NCBI RefSeq assembly: GCF_002899695.1
Contig: NZ_PPEL01000020.1
Location: 1 to 35,117, forward strand
Direction of reading: 5' to 3'
DNA from: Rubneribacter badeniensis
GTDB lineage: Bacteria; Actinomycetota; Coriobacteriia; Coriobacteriales; Eggerthellaceae
Length of the DNA stretch: 35,117 bases
The notes beneath the pieces are model-generated. The model was not told where the DNA came from and made no database searches. It worked only from the letters and a program-made list of their open reading frames with translations. How positions within the stretch are numbered: position 1 is the stretch's first letter; each line of letters opens with the position of its first letter. Of this stretch, positions 15,615 to 24,072 are shown piece after piece. A program made the position numbers and the translations under genes.

Positions 15615-16988
15615 CTATGCGCCGAGTATCTTGGCGGCCACCTGCTTCTTGCGGCTCAGCACGCCGGGCATCCACGTGCCGCCGACGCCCGTGCACTCGA
15701 TGTCGAACGCGCGGTTGACGATGCGGCGGTTCCCCTCGCAGAGAAACTGGCTGCCCTCGGCCACGATGTCGGTGACCATGAGCAGCACGAACTCGTAGCC
15801 GTGCGCCTCCCTCAGGCGGCGCATGTACTCGCGGATCTCCTCCTCGCGCTCCATGACGCCGGGAAGGTCCACCGTCTCGCGCTGGGCGATGAGCACCGTG
15901 GCGTCGCCGATCTGGAACTCCTTCGAATCGGCGCCGACGAGCTTCTCCACGGGCATGCCCGCCTCTCCCCCGCGGCACTTGAACACCGACAGCCCGAACT
16001 CCACAGGGTCGACGTCGAGGATGCCCGCGAGGTGCTCCACCTGCTCCCGGTCGACGTAGGTGGTGGTGGGCGACTTCAGCACCACCGTGTCGGTCATGAT
16101 GGCGGACAGGAGCACCGCGGCGATGGCTCGCGGGATCTCGATGCCGAACCGGCGGTACTCCATGGTGACGATGGTGGCGCTCGAGCCCACAGGCAGGTTC
16201 GTGAACTTGATGGGCGAGGTCGTCATGACGTCGCCGATGCGGTGGTGGTCGATGATCTCGACAACCTCGGCCTCCTCGATGCCGGGAACGGCCTGACGCG
16301 TCTCGTTGTGGTCCACGAGGATGACGCGCCGTCGCGGCCGCACCGCCACGTCCGAGCGCGTGACGATGCCGATGGCGAACCCGTCCGCATCGAGCACCAC
16401 GGCTTCGCGCAGCTCGCTGGCCATGAGGTCCTCGACGGCTTCCTTGAGCAGTCCGTCCTTGTCCAGCACGAGCACGTCCGTCTCGGTGATGTCCTCTACT
16501 TTCTGGTCGAGCGAGGCGATGAGGTCGTTCGCCACCGCCACCTCGTCGGCGCCGCCCTCCTCGAGCTTGTCGGTCGCCGCGATGTAGCGCTCCGCGATCA
16601 TACGCGTGGTGACGAGGCCCCGGTACGTGCCGTCGTCGTTCGTGACCACGAGAGCGCGGATGTTGTGCTGGCGCAGCAGCCGACCGGCCTCCAAGATGGT
16701 GGCGTCACGGCCGATGGAGAGGGGGCTCGGCGTCATGACGTCGAGCACGCGCGCGTGAATGTGGCCGATGATCTCGGGCGCGGGCAGACCGTTGCTCTTA
16801 AGCACCCACGCCGTCTCGGGCGGCAGCGGCCCCAGGCGAGCGGGCACGTAAGAGCTCGCCGGGCGGCCGGCGGCCTCGTCGCGGCGTGCGAGCTCGTTTT
16901 TGAGATGCGCGTACGCGACCGCCGCGCAGATGGCGTCGTTGTCGGGGTTCTTGTGCCCCACCACGATGATCGGTGTCGATGCCGGCAT
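15615..16988 (-). CDS. ppaC: CBS-domain family II manganese-dependent inorganic pyrophosphatase
   Basis: A 457-residue cytoplasmic enzyme that hydrolyses pyrophosphate. The DHH catalytic domain is split: H12, D16 and D18 in GHKNPDND, then after the insert D226 in VDHNE, IDHHRIGD (D247-H249) and D300 in MTDT. A regulatory pair of CBS domains sits between (about 80-218) with no DRTGG domain, the layout of the Moorella-type CBS-PPases. The DHHA2 domain ends in the substrate-binding SRKKQ motif (445-449). In characterised relatives, including one from Eggerthella lenta, AMP and ADP inhibit and ATP or diadenosine polyphosphates activate through the CBS pair. AAGGAG precedes the ATG at 16988. It is divergent from the serine dehydratase. 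Confidence 0.95.
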   Translation of the reverse strand: MPASTPIIVVGHKNPDNDAICAAVAYAHLKNELARRDEAAGRPASSYVPARLGPLPPETAWVLKSNGLPAPEIIGHIHARVLDVMTPSPLSIGRDATILEAGRLLRQHNIRALVVTNDDGTYRGLVTTRMIAERYIAATDKLEEGGADEVAVANDLIASLDQKVEDITETDVLVLDKDGLLKEAVEDLMASELREAVVLDADGFAIGIVTRSDVAVRPRRRVILVDHNETRQAVPGIEEAEVVEIIDHHRIGDVMTTSPIKFTNLPVGSSATIVTMEYRRFGIEIPRAIAAVLLSAIMTDTVVLKSPTTTYVDREQVEHLAGILDVDPVEFGLSVFKCRGGEAGMPVEKLVGADSKEFQIGDATVLIAQRETVDLPGVMEREEEIREYMRRLREAHGYEFVLLMVTDIVAEGSQFLCEGNRRIVNRAFDIECTGVGGTWMPGVLSRKKQVAAKILGA

Positions 16989-17042
16989 GCGATGCTCCTT
17001 CAACGGTAAGGCCCGAAACGGACGGGCCGAGGCTTCGTATCC

Positions 17043-17103
17043 CCAAAGCGCGCCCAGCGGCCCCGCCGACGCCGCGCTTTGGCGCGCCCTAGTATAGCGC
17101 GCC
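17043..17103. promoter_or_regulatory. Two inverted repeats in the ppaC/sdaA divergent spacer
   Basis: CCAAAGCGCG (17043-17052) is the exact complement of CGCGCTTTGG (17073-17082), with a 20-base spacer. Overlapping its right arm, GGCGCGC (17081-17087) matches GCGCGCC (17097-17103) around CCTAGTATA. They lie between two divergent starts and could be operator sites or hairpins in a leader. No known regulator signature is recognised. Confidence 0.35.
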
Positions 17104-17214
17104 GTCGGGACGCCGCCCGCATTTCGTCGCCGAATCTTGCGAAAGTGCAGACGAAAGGCCCCGCATGCGTTACGATGGCCCCGCGCGCACAACGAGGCAG
17201 CGAAGGAGAACGAC

Positions 17215-18846
17215 ATGGAAACGCTCGGACTGACCGACATCATCGGGCCCGTCATGGTGGGGCCCTCGAGTTCGCACACGGCGGGCGCGCTGCGCATAGC
17301 CTCCATGGCGCGCAGCCTGTGTCTGGCCGAGCCCGTGCGCGTCGAGTTCTCGCTTCTGGGGTCGTTCGCGCACACGCTTTCCGGACACGGCACTGACAAG
17401 GCGCTCGTGGCGGGCATGCTGGGATTTGCGGCCGACGACCTGCGCATCCGCGATTCGTTCGCCCTGGCCGAACAGGCCGGGCTCTCGTTTTCCTTCGCGC
17501 CCCTGCCCGACGCGACGGACTACGAGCACCCCAACACCATCGACATCCGCGTGATCGACGCCGCCGGCAACGAGATGGCCGTGCGCGGCGAGAGCGTGGG
17601 CGGCGGCGCGGCGGTCATCCGGCGCATCGACGGCATCGACGTGCGCATCACCGGCGAGAGCACGAGCGTGGTCGTGCGGCAGCGCGACGAGGCCGGCGTG
17701 CTCGCCCACATCGCCGCCTGCATCAGCGAGCGCGGCGTGAACATCGCCACGACGCGCCTCTACCGCGAGCGCAAGGGGGCGGTGGCCTACACGGTGCTCG
17801 AGACCGACGAGGGCGTGGGGCCCGAGGCGAAGGCCGCCATCGAGGCGCACCCCGCCATCCTCGACGTGCGCGTCATTCCGGGCGATGCGCGCGGCGCAGG
17901 GTCGGCAGACGGCGGGCGACAGACGGAAGCTGCGGACGCGGCGGGGGCGCTCGAGCGCTTCCGCGAACTCGACTTCCCCAACGCAGCGGCGTTGCTCGCA
18001 TGGTGCGAAGCGCACGGCGCGACGCTCTCGGAGGCGTTTTTGGAACGCGAGGCGGCGCTTGCGGCCAGCCTCGGGCGCGCGGACGGGGCGCGGGCCTACT
18101 TGGCGGGCGTGCTCGACGTGATGCGGCGCTCCGCGCAAAGGCCCCGCGAGGAGGCGCTGCCGTCGATGGGCGGGCTCATCGGCGGCGAGGCGCGCAAGCT
18201 CGCGGCCCTGGTCGCACGCGGAGGGTCGGCGTGCGACGCGCAGCTTTCGGACGCCGTCGCGTTCTCGATGGCGGTGCTCGAGACGAACGCGTCGATGGGG
18301 CGCATCGTGGCGGCGCCCACGGCGGGGTCGGCCGGCGTCATCCCCGGCGTGCTTTTGGCGCTGCAGCGCTCGCACGGCCTGTCGGACGACGACCTCGTGC
18401 GCGGTCTGGCCGCTGCGGCGGCGGTGGGCTACCTCGTCACGCGCAACGCCACCGTATCGGGCGCGGAGGGCGGCTGTCAGGCCGAGGTCGGCTCGGCTGC
18501 GGGCATGGCCACCGCGGCCGTCGTCGAGCTTTTGGGCGGCTCGGCTGAGCAGTGCCTCGATGCGGCCGGCAACGCGCTCATGAGCCTCATGGGGCTTGTG
18601 TGCGACCCGGTGGCGGGTCTGGTGGAGGTGCCGTGCCAGAAGCGCAACGCCGCCGGGGCCGCGGTCGCCCTCGCAAGCGCCCAGATAGCGCTCGCGGGCA
18701 TCGGCAACCTCGTCGACTTCGACCAGACCGTCGAAGCCCTGTACGCAGTGGGCCGCTCGCTTCCTTTCGAGCTGCGCGAAAGCGCCCTCGGCGGCATCGC
18801 CGCCGCGCCCTCGGCCCGCGCCTGGTGCCCAGGCTGCGCAAGGTAG
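17215..18846 (+). CDS. sdaA: Single-chain iron-sulfur L-serine ammonia-lyase
   Basis: A 543-residue enzyme that deaminates L-serine to pyruvate and ammonia with a [4Fe-4S] cluster. The beta domain is N-terminal (about 1-145, with GPSSSHTAG at 16-24), followed by an ACT-like domain (about 152-222). A short Ala/Gly-rich linker leads to the catalytic alpha domain (about 248-540). Cluster cysteines C421, C463 and C474 have the 42- and 11-residue spacing of the Legionella enzyme (C343, C385, C396). GNALMSLMGLVCDPVAG is the core motif. In clostridia and many Gram-positives alpha and beta are separate subunits; here they are fused. AAGGAG sets the ATG at 17215. The C-terminus ends in APSARAWCPGCAR, with the conserved penultimate-type cysteine that can act as a fourth cluster ligand. 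Confidence 0.95.
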   Translation: METLGLTDIIGPVMVGPSSSHTAGALRIASMARSLCLAEPVRVEFSLLGSFAHTLSGHGTDKALVAGMLGFAADDLRIRDSFALAEQAGLSFSFAPLPDATDYEHPNTIDIRVIDAAGNEMAVRGESVGGGAAVIRRIDGIDVRITGESTSVVVRQRDEAGVLAHIAACISERGVNIATTRLYRERKGAVAYTVLETDEGVGPEAKAAIEAHPAILDVRVIPGDARGAGSADGGRQTEAADAAGALERFRELDFPNAAALLAWCEAHGATLSEAFLEREAALAASLGRADGARAYLAGVLDVMRRSAQRPREEALPSMGGLIGGEARKLAALVARGGSACDAQLSDAVAFSMAVLETNASMGRIVAAPTAGSAGVIPGVLLALQRSHGLSDDDLVRGLAAAAAVGYLVTRNATVSGAEGGCQAEVGSAAGMATAAVVELLGGSAEQCLDAAGNALMSLMGLVCDPVAGLVEVPCQKRNAAGAAVALASAQIALAGIGNLVDFDQTVEALYAVGRSLPFELRESALGGIAAAPSARAWCPGCAR

Positions 18847-19617
18847 ACCCTCCCGACACGGGCGAACGCCCTGCAAAGCCCTCGGATGCGGGCGAACGCC
18901 TCTGAGCCTCCCGGGGGGATAAGGACGGCATCGGATCGGCGACAACCCGCCATCCCTTTCTGGAAGTTGGCATCAGCGGCGTTCGGTTATAAGCGCCGAA
19001 CGCCGCGTCCGCGCACCTCGACCGTCCGCGCCCTCATGGCCGCGCCCACGTGCCCCGCGCGCGTCGCGCAAGCGCCCCACCTCTCCATGGCCGCGCCCGC
19101 ACCCGCCCCGCGCCCATCCCGTCCCGGCACCCTGCCTCTGCGGGCGCGCGCCCGCACCTCGCCCCGACTCCCCCACTTCCCTATGAGCACGCCCCGCGCC
19201 CCTGCCCTTGCGGGCACGTCTGCACCTCGTCCCCGCGCCCCTGCCCTTGCGAGTGCGTCTGCGCTCCTGCCTCGTGTGCACCGTCCCGACACCCCGCTCC
19301 CACGGGCGCGCCCGCGCCCCCGCCCGACCCTCGTCGGACGCGTCGGGGCGCCGTCGCCTGAAACGATCGCCTTTCGCGCCTGAAGCGGTCGCCTCAGGCG
19401 ACGGCGCGGGGCACGCGCCGACGATGAGGCATCGCGCCGCGCCGGCGAAAAACCTTCCCCGCCGTTAAGGCTTCGTTAGATTCAGGGCGCATGCTGGTTT
19501 CCGTTCGATGAAGGACCCGCCGGGACGCGCGGCGCATGACATGCGCGACCGCCGGGGCCGGATAGGCAGAATGCGCGACGTGAACGACGAAGAGCGCGAA
19601 CGGAAAGGACGGATTCG
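18847..19617. other. Gene-free C-rich spacer with 39-bp tandem repeat
   Basis: No gene is supported in 770 bp. The plus strand is very C-rich between about 19010 and 19340. It contains two adjacent 39-bp units (19195-19233 and 19234-19272) beginning CGCGCCCCTGCCCTTGCG, with more distant relatives upstream. GGGCGAACGCC occurs twice near 18860-18900. The promoter of the peptide-resistance operon is expected in its last 150 bases, but I cannot place it. Confidence 0.4.
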
Positions 19618-20361
19618 ATGGAATGGGCGTTGGAGACGCGGATGCTGACCAAGCGGTTCGGTCGCGGCGCGCAGGCGCAGACGGCGGTGGACCGCGTGTC
19701 TTTGCATGTGCCCGAGGGCGAGGTGTACGGGCTGCTCGGGCCGAACGGAGCGGGCAAGTCGACCCTGCTCAAAATGGTGGCGGGCATGCTGCACCCCACC
19801 GAAGGGCAGATCATGGTGGCGGGACGCCCGTGGCGGCGGGAGGATTTGCGCTCGATCGGCTCGCTCATCGAGACGCCGCCGCTCTACCCTAACCTGACCG
19901 CGCGCGAGAACCTGCGCGTGCGCACGACGCTTCTGGGCATCCCCGACGAGCGCATCGACGAGGTGCTGCGAACGGTCGGCCTGACGGGCACAGGCCCCAA
20001 ACGCGCCGGACGCTTCTCGATGGGCATGAAGCAGCGCCTGGGGATAGCGCTCGCGCTTCTCGCGCGGCCACGGCTGCTCATCTTGGACGAGCCGACCAAC
20101 GGGCTCGACCCCATCGGCATCGAGGATCTGCGCGGGTTCATCCGCGCATTGCCGGAGCAGGGCATCACGGTGGTGGTGTCGAGCCACATCCTGGGCGAAG
20201 TGGCGCAGGTGGCGGATCGCATCGGCATCATCGCACAGGGAAGGCTGGCCTACGAGGACAGGCTTGATCCCGCCGCCGACCTGGAGCGGCTGTTCATGGA
20301 CGTGTGCCGCGAGGTGGCGGCGTCGCGACGCGACGCGCGCGGAGAAAGGGGCGAGCGATGA
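19618..20361 (+). CDS. LanF-type ABC ATPase (lantibiotic protection)
   Basis: A 247-residue ATPase of the lantibiotic-immunity subfamily (LanF, CprA, BcrA-like). Walker A GPNGAGKST is at about 41-49, signature FSMGMKQRLGIA at about 133-144, Walker B LLILDEPTNGLDPIGI at about 152-167, and the switch histidine is in VVSSHILGEV. The stretch IGSLIETPPLYPNLTARENL matches this subfamily's Q-loop region. It would energise the two permeases that follow and expel a membrane-active peptide from the bilayer. AAAGGA precedes the ATG. Its stop overlaps the next gene (ATGA), indicating an operon. The last 20 residues are Arg/Ala-rich. Confidence 0.93.
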   Translation: MEWALETRMLTKRFGRGAQAQTAVDRVSLHVPEGEVYGLLGPNGAGKSTLLKMVAGMLHPTEGQIMVAGRPWRREDLRSIGSLIETPPLYPNLTARENLRVRTTLLGIPDERIDEVLRTVGLTGTGPKRAGRFSMGMKQRLGIALALLARPRLLILDEPTNGLDPIGIEDLRGFIRALPEQGITVVVSSHILGEVAQVADRIGIIAQGRLAYEDRLDPAADLERLFMDVCREVAASRRDARGERGER

Positions 20362-21419
20362 AGGCGCGCGAAGCATCGAGGACGGCCGCCACGACGCAAA
20401 GCAGGGCGGCTGCGCGGGCCGGAGCCGAGGTCGCCGGCCGTATGGCCGCCGCGCGGGCCGGACGCACAGGCTCCGCAAGCGCCAAAGGCGCGCCGTCTGC
20501 GCAGGACGGATGCGCGGCCGAAGGCCAGACGGCTGCGCAGGCCGAACGCGCGGCGACGCTCGACGAAAGCGGTGCGAAAGGAATCGCCGCGCAGGGATGC
20601 GGGCGCGCAAACGCGCAGGGATGCGCCGAAAGAGGCGACGAAAGCGAGCGCTTGGAAACGGACGCCGGGTTCGCCGCAGCGCTGCGCGCCGAGGCGCTCA
20701 AGGGCCGCCGGGGGGCGCCGCGCAAGATCGCGCTGCTCATGCCGCTGCCGTTTTGCCTGATGGGAGCACTTGCGGGCGGCATCGGCGGTGGAGGGGCCGT
20801 CGGGGCGTTCTCCACCTACGGCTGGAACTGGTGGTACGCGCTGCCGCTGCCCATCGCCATCGCGCTCATCGCCACCTCCGTCGCCAACCTGGACGCACGC
20901 CAGAAGCTGCGCCCGGTGCTGGGGCTTCCGGTGCCGCCCGCGCGCACCTGGTGGGCGAAGACGGCCTACGCGCTCGCGCTCGTGTTCGCCGCGAACCTCG
21001 TGGTGTTGGCGGCCTCCGTCCTGGTGCGCGCGCTCGGCGGGGCCGCACCGAGCGCTCTGGCGGGGCTCGCGACGGCGGCGGTGCTGACGGCGGCGAACGC
21101 CTGGGCGGTGCCGGCCTCGCTTGCGCTCGCCACGCGCTTCGGCTCGCTCGCGGGCATCGCCCTCCCCGCGCTCGTGCAGCTGGGGCTGGGCATCGGGCTG
21201 TGGACGAGCCCTTGGTGGTTCCTGTTCCCGCCGACGACGGCGCTCGTGGCAGCATCCCCCCTCGTGGGCGTGGCGCCCTCGGGCGTGCCGCTCGCCCCGG
21301 GCGACGCGCTGGGGACGTTCGGCTGGGAGACGGCGGCGGGGCTTTTCGTGGCGTTCGCGCTCTTCGCAGCGCTCGCGACGGCAGGCGCACGCTGGTACGC
21401 AAGGAGGGAGGCGCGATGA
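20358..21419 (+). CDS. LanE-like ABC permease with low-complexity N-terminal extension
   Basis: A 353-residue membrane protein from the ATGA overlap. The membrane part starts only at about residue 122 and has roughly six helices, ending near 345. FSTYGWNWWYALPLPIAIAL (about 149-168) and LGLPVPPARTWWAKT resemble LanE/CprB permeases of about 250 residues. Residues 1-103 are Ala/Gly/Arg-rich with no recognisable domain and do not occur in the family. Either they are a real cytoplasmic extension or translation really starts at the TTG at 20652. The latter would leave 290 bp of non-coding spacer in phase. Together with the ATPase and the next permease it should form the peptide-expelling complex. 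Confidence 0.8.
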   Translation: MKAREASRTAATTQSRAAARAGAEVAGRMAAARAGRTGSASAKGAPSAQDGCAAEGQTAAQAERAATLDESGAKGIAAQGCGRANAQGCAERGDESERLETDAGFAAALRAEALKGRRGAPRKIALLMPLPFCLMGALAGGIGGGGAVGAFSTYGWNWWYALPLPIAIALIATSVANLDARQKLRPVLGLPVPPARTWWAKTAYALALVFAANLVVLAASVLVRALGGAAPSALAGLATAAVLTAANAWAVPASLALATRFGSLAGIALPALVQLGLGIGLWTSPWWFLFPPTTALVAASPLVGVAPSGVPLAPGDALGTFGWETAAGLFVAFALFAALATAGARWYARREAR

Positions 21420-22420
21420 GGGCGGCAGGAATCCCGAAGCGCCCCAGTGCAACCGGGGATTCGGACCTCGGATGCACCGGCGGCGAGCGTGGTGAGCGCG
21501 AGGCAGGTCGAAGGATCCGCGGCAACGTCCGCGACGCGCGCAGCGCCCGAGCCGACACGCGCGACCGCGCACCGCGCGACGAAGGCGGCATGCGGCGCGC
21601 ATCGGCGGCCACGAGGTTCGCACGGGCGTTGCGCTCCGAGGCCGTCAAGCTGCGCCGCAGCCCGCTCGCGCCGCTGCACCTGGCGCTCGCGCTTGCGCTC
21701 GGCTTGGCGGCCGGAGCCTATTTCGGCTACGCGCCGTGGGACAGCCTTTTGGGCGCGGACGCGTTCTTCCAGCTGCTCGGCGCGGGCGCGCCGCTGCTCA
21801 CCGGGCTGTCCTGCGGGCTTGCGCTCGACGCGGAGCGCGAGGCGGGCGAGTGCGCGAACCTTCTGGGCGTCCCCTCGCGCCGCATCGCGCTGACAGCGAA
21901 GGCGGCGGCGCTGTGGCTCCTCGGGCTTTCGGCCGCCGTCGTCGCGGCGCTGGCGTTCTTCGCCCTGGTGACGGCTGCGGGACGCGCGACTCCCCCGCTT
22001 GCGACGTGCTTGGCGGCGGCCGGCGGCGTGGCGGCGGGCAGCGTCGGGCTGTACGTCGCCTTCGTGTGGATCGCGCTCAGGTTCGGGCGCAACGCCGCCA
22101 TCGGCGCGGGCGCGCTGGGGTTCCTCCTCGCGATGGGCTCCATGGGAGGTTTGGCGAACGGGCTGGTCACAGGAACGCTCAGCGGCTCTTTCGGCGTTGA
22201 GCTGGCGGCGTTTCTGCCGTTCGCCTGGCCTTCGCGCCTGGCCTCGCTGACCGTGGAGCTGGCGGTGGCCGGTCAGCTGGGCGCCGCCGGGCAGGAGGGC
22301 GTGCTCGCCGCGTCGCTTTCGCAGGTGGCGATCGCATGCGCGGCCCTCACGGCGGCGTTCGCGGCCGTCTCGCTCGCCCGGGCGAACCGCTACGAGGACA
22401 AGCGCCGCGCAGGGGAATGA
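21416..22420 (+). CDS. LanG-like ABC permease with N-terminal extension
   Basis: A 334-residue permease, second of the pair. AAGGAGGGAGG before the ATG at 21416 gives strong support to this start, which overlaps the previous stop (ATGA). Residues 1-60 are Arg/Gly/Asp-rich and unlike the family. From about 66 (FARALRSEAVKLRRSPLAPLH) the sequence looks like LanG/CprC: six membrane helices between about 85 and 325, a GYAPWDSLLGADAFFQLLGA loop and LLGVPSRRIALTAKA. An internal ATG at 21590 would remove the extension but has a weaker ribosome site. An in-frame ATG overlaps its stop (22417), but the next gene is better started at 22669. Confidence 0.82.
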   Translation: MRAAGIPKRPSATGDSDLGCTGGERGEREAGRRIRGNVRDARSARADTRDRAPRDEGGMRRASAATRFARALRSEAVKLRRSPLAPLHLALALALGLAAGAYFGYAPWDSLLGADAFFQLLGAGAPLLTGLSCGLALDAEREAGECANLLGVPSRRIALTAKAAALWLLGLSAAVVAALAFFALVTAAGRATPPLATCLAAAGGVAAGSVGLYVAFVWIALRFGRNAAIGAGALGFLLAMGSMGGLANGLVTGTLSGSFGVELAAFLPFAWPSRLASLTVELAVAGQLGAAGQEGVLAASLSQVAIACAALTAAFAAVSLARANRYEDKRRAGE

Positions 22421-22668
22421 CGCCGGCCCGCGCGCAGGGCGCTTCGGCGACGAAAGGGCGCGAATCGGACGGGACGGGAAGGGGCGGGACGGAAAGGGGC
22501 AACCGTCCGACGCTCGACCCCTCGCCCGCCTCCGAGCGCCCGGCGCGTGCGCGCCGAACAGCCGCGGACCGCGCGCTTCGCCTTCCGGCGCCGCGCGCGG
22601 CGGCATCCGCGACGGGGCTTCGGAAGCCCCGCCGCGTCTCATCCGACTCGAAGAGGAAGGAGGCCCTT

Positions 22669-23160
22669 ATGGGCCGAAAGATCGCACGCACGGCCATGGC
22701 GCTCGCCGCCATCTGCGCCGTCGCGCTCGCCGCCGCAGCTTTGGCGGCCAACCTGTTTCCGGGAAACATCGCCTCGCAGCTCATCGACCGCGCGAACCCG
22801 CTCGCGCCGAGCACGACGGCGTACGCGCGCGTGCCCCCGGCGGACTCCTACGCGGATTCCTGGCGCGACGCGAGCGGGGCTTACGACGATTACCGGTACC
22901 TCGTGGACGCAGCCGACGCCCAGGGCGCGCCGCTGCGCGTGAGCGTGAACGCGTTCGGCGCGAAGCTGGGCGAGGCAGCGCCGCCCGCGACGACACAGCC
23001 CGAGGCGGCGCAGGAAGCCGACGCTGCCGATGCTCCCGCAGCGCCCGCGAACGCCGAGCCCCTTGCGTGGATGCGCCTCCAGGTGAAGGGCGCCACGACG
23101 GTGACATGGGAATACGTCGCCGAAGAGGACGTCCCCCGCGCAGCGGTGGATGTGCTATGA
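22669..23160 (+). CDS. YxeA-family (DUF1093) exported protein
   Basis: A 163-residue protein. An N-terminal hydrophobic segment (about 7-28) acts as signal peptide or anchor. The YxeA pattern is split: YDDYRYLVDAADAQGAPLRV (72-91) and MRLQVKGATTVTWEYVAEED (135-154), ending VPRAAVDVL. Between them an Ala/Pro/Glu-rich insert of about 30 residues (101-132) replaces the usual tight turn. Members of this small secreted family often accompany bacteriocin or peptide ABC transporters in Firmicutes; their function is not settled. GGAAGGAGG fixes the ATG at 22669. The same frame is open back to an ATG at 22417 (84 low-complexity residues), which I reject. The 248-bp spacer shows nothing else. Confidence 0.75.
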   Translation: MGRKIARTAMALAAICAVALAAAALAANLFPGNIASQLIDRANPLAPSTTAYARVPPADSYADSWRDASGAYDDYRYLVDAADAQGAPLRVSVNAFGAKLGEAAPPATTQPEAAQEADAADAPAAPANAEPLAWMRLQVKGATTVTWEYVAEEDVPRAAVDVL

Positions 23161-23174
23161 TCGCACGGCTTGCA

Positions 23175-23193
23175 CGGGCCCTCAAAGGGCCCG
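23175..23193 (+). terminator. Short GC hairpin between yxeA-like gene and response regulator
   Basis: CGGGCCC (23175-23181) pairs with GGGCCCG (23187-23193) around TCAAA, 15 bases after the preceding stop. No U-run follows, so it may attenuate transcription or stabilise the upstream mRNA rather than end it. It separates transporter genes from the regulator genes in a 199-bp spacer. Confidence 0.4.
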
Positions 23194-23359
23194 CGGCCAG
23201 CGCGACGCCGTCGGCGGGCGAACGAGCCGCCTGGGCAGCCACGCGGACGGTGCCGCCGGCATCGGCGGCCCGGACGATCGGAGAGGCGAACGCGCGAAAC
23301 CGCCGACGGAGGCGCGGCAGCGCATCGCAACGAGCACGAGCATGCGAGGGAGGACGAGC

Positions 23360-24022
23360 ATGGCACGCATCCTGACGATAGACGACGAGCGAGCGATCCT
23401 CGATGCGCTCGCGCGCGTGCTGCGCCGCGACGGGCACGAGGTGGAAGGCTGCGACGACCCGCTGCGCGCGAAGAAGATGGATCTCGCTCGTTTCGACCTG
23501 ATCATCTGCGACGTGATGATGCCCGGACTGGACGGCTTCGAGCTGGTGCGCGCGATCCGCGACGAGGTGGACGCGCCCATCATCTTCCTCACGGCGAAGG
23601 TGTCCGAAGAGGACGCCGTGGTGGGTTTGGGGCTAGGGGCCGACGACTATCTGCGCAAGCCTTTCGGCAACGCCGAGTTGCGCGCGAAGGTGGCCGCGCA
23701 TCTGCGCCGAGAGCATCGGCAGCGCACGCACGCGCTGTCGTTCGGCGCGGTGCGGCTGGACATGGGCGCCAAAGAGCTGTCCGTGAACGGCGAGCGCGCG
23801 CCGCTCACCCCCACCGAGTACGAGATCTGCGAGTTTCTAGCGCGACGGCGCGGTCAGGTGTTCTCGCGCGCGCAGCTGCGCGAGGCGGCGCTGGGATGGG
23901 ACAGCGCCTCCGACGACGCGGCCGTGTCCATGCACGTGAGCCGCGCCCGCGCGAAGCTGCGCGCGCTCGGCGCCGACCCGGTGGCCACGGTGTGGGGGAT
24001 GGGATACAAATGGCAGCTGTGA
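23360..24022 (+). CDS. OmpR-family response regulator of the peptide-resistance locus
   Basis: A 220-residue response regulator. The receiver has D8-D9 in TIDDE, phospho-acceptor D51 in IICDVMMPG, T78 and K100 in YLRKPF. The winged helix (about 130-218) ends in ATVWGMGYKWQL. GGGAGG precedes the ATG. It is followed by its kinase; the RR frame ends at 24022 and the kinase starts at 24073. By analogy with CprR, NsrR and SpaR it would activate the ABC operon upstream when a lantibiotic or similar peptide is sensed. Confidence 0.93.
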   Translation: MARILTIDDERAILDALARVLRRDGHEVEGCDDPLRAKKMDLARFDLIICDVMMPGLDGFELVRAIRDEVDAPIIFLTAKVSEEDAVVGLGLGADDYLRKPFGNAELRAKVAAHLRREHRQRTHALSFGAVRLDMGAKELSVNGERAPLTPTEYEICEFLARRRGQVFSRAQLREAALGWDSASDDAAVSMHVSRARAKLRALGADPVATVWGMGYKWQL

Positions 24023-24072
24023 GGCGCGACGCGTCAGCCGGCATCGAAAGCGCCGAAGAGAAGGAGACGCGC

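Noticed and set aside
17170-18945. 591-codon minus-strand open frame opposite sdaA
   Set aside because: Low-complexity His/Arg/Ala text antisense to a clear serine dehydratase with intact cluster cysteines.
23157-23375. Possible 72-residue gene overlapping the YxeA-like stop by ATGA
   Set aside because: The text is Ala/Arg-rich, lacks a ribosome site and runs into the response regulator start; it looks like open spacer.
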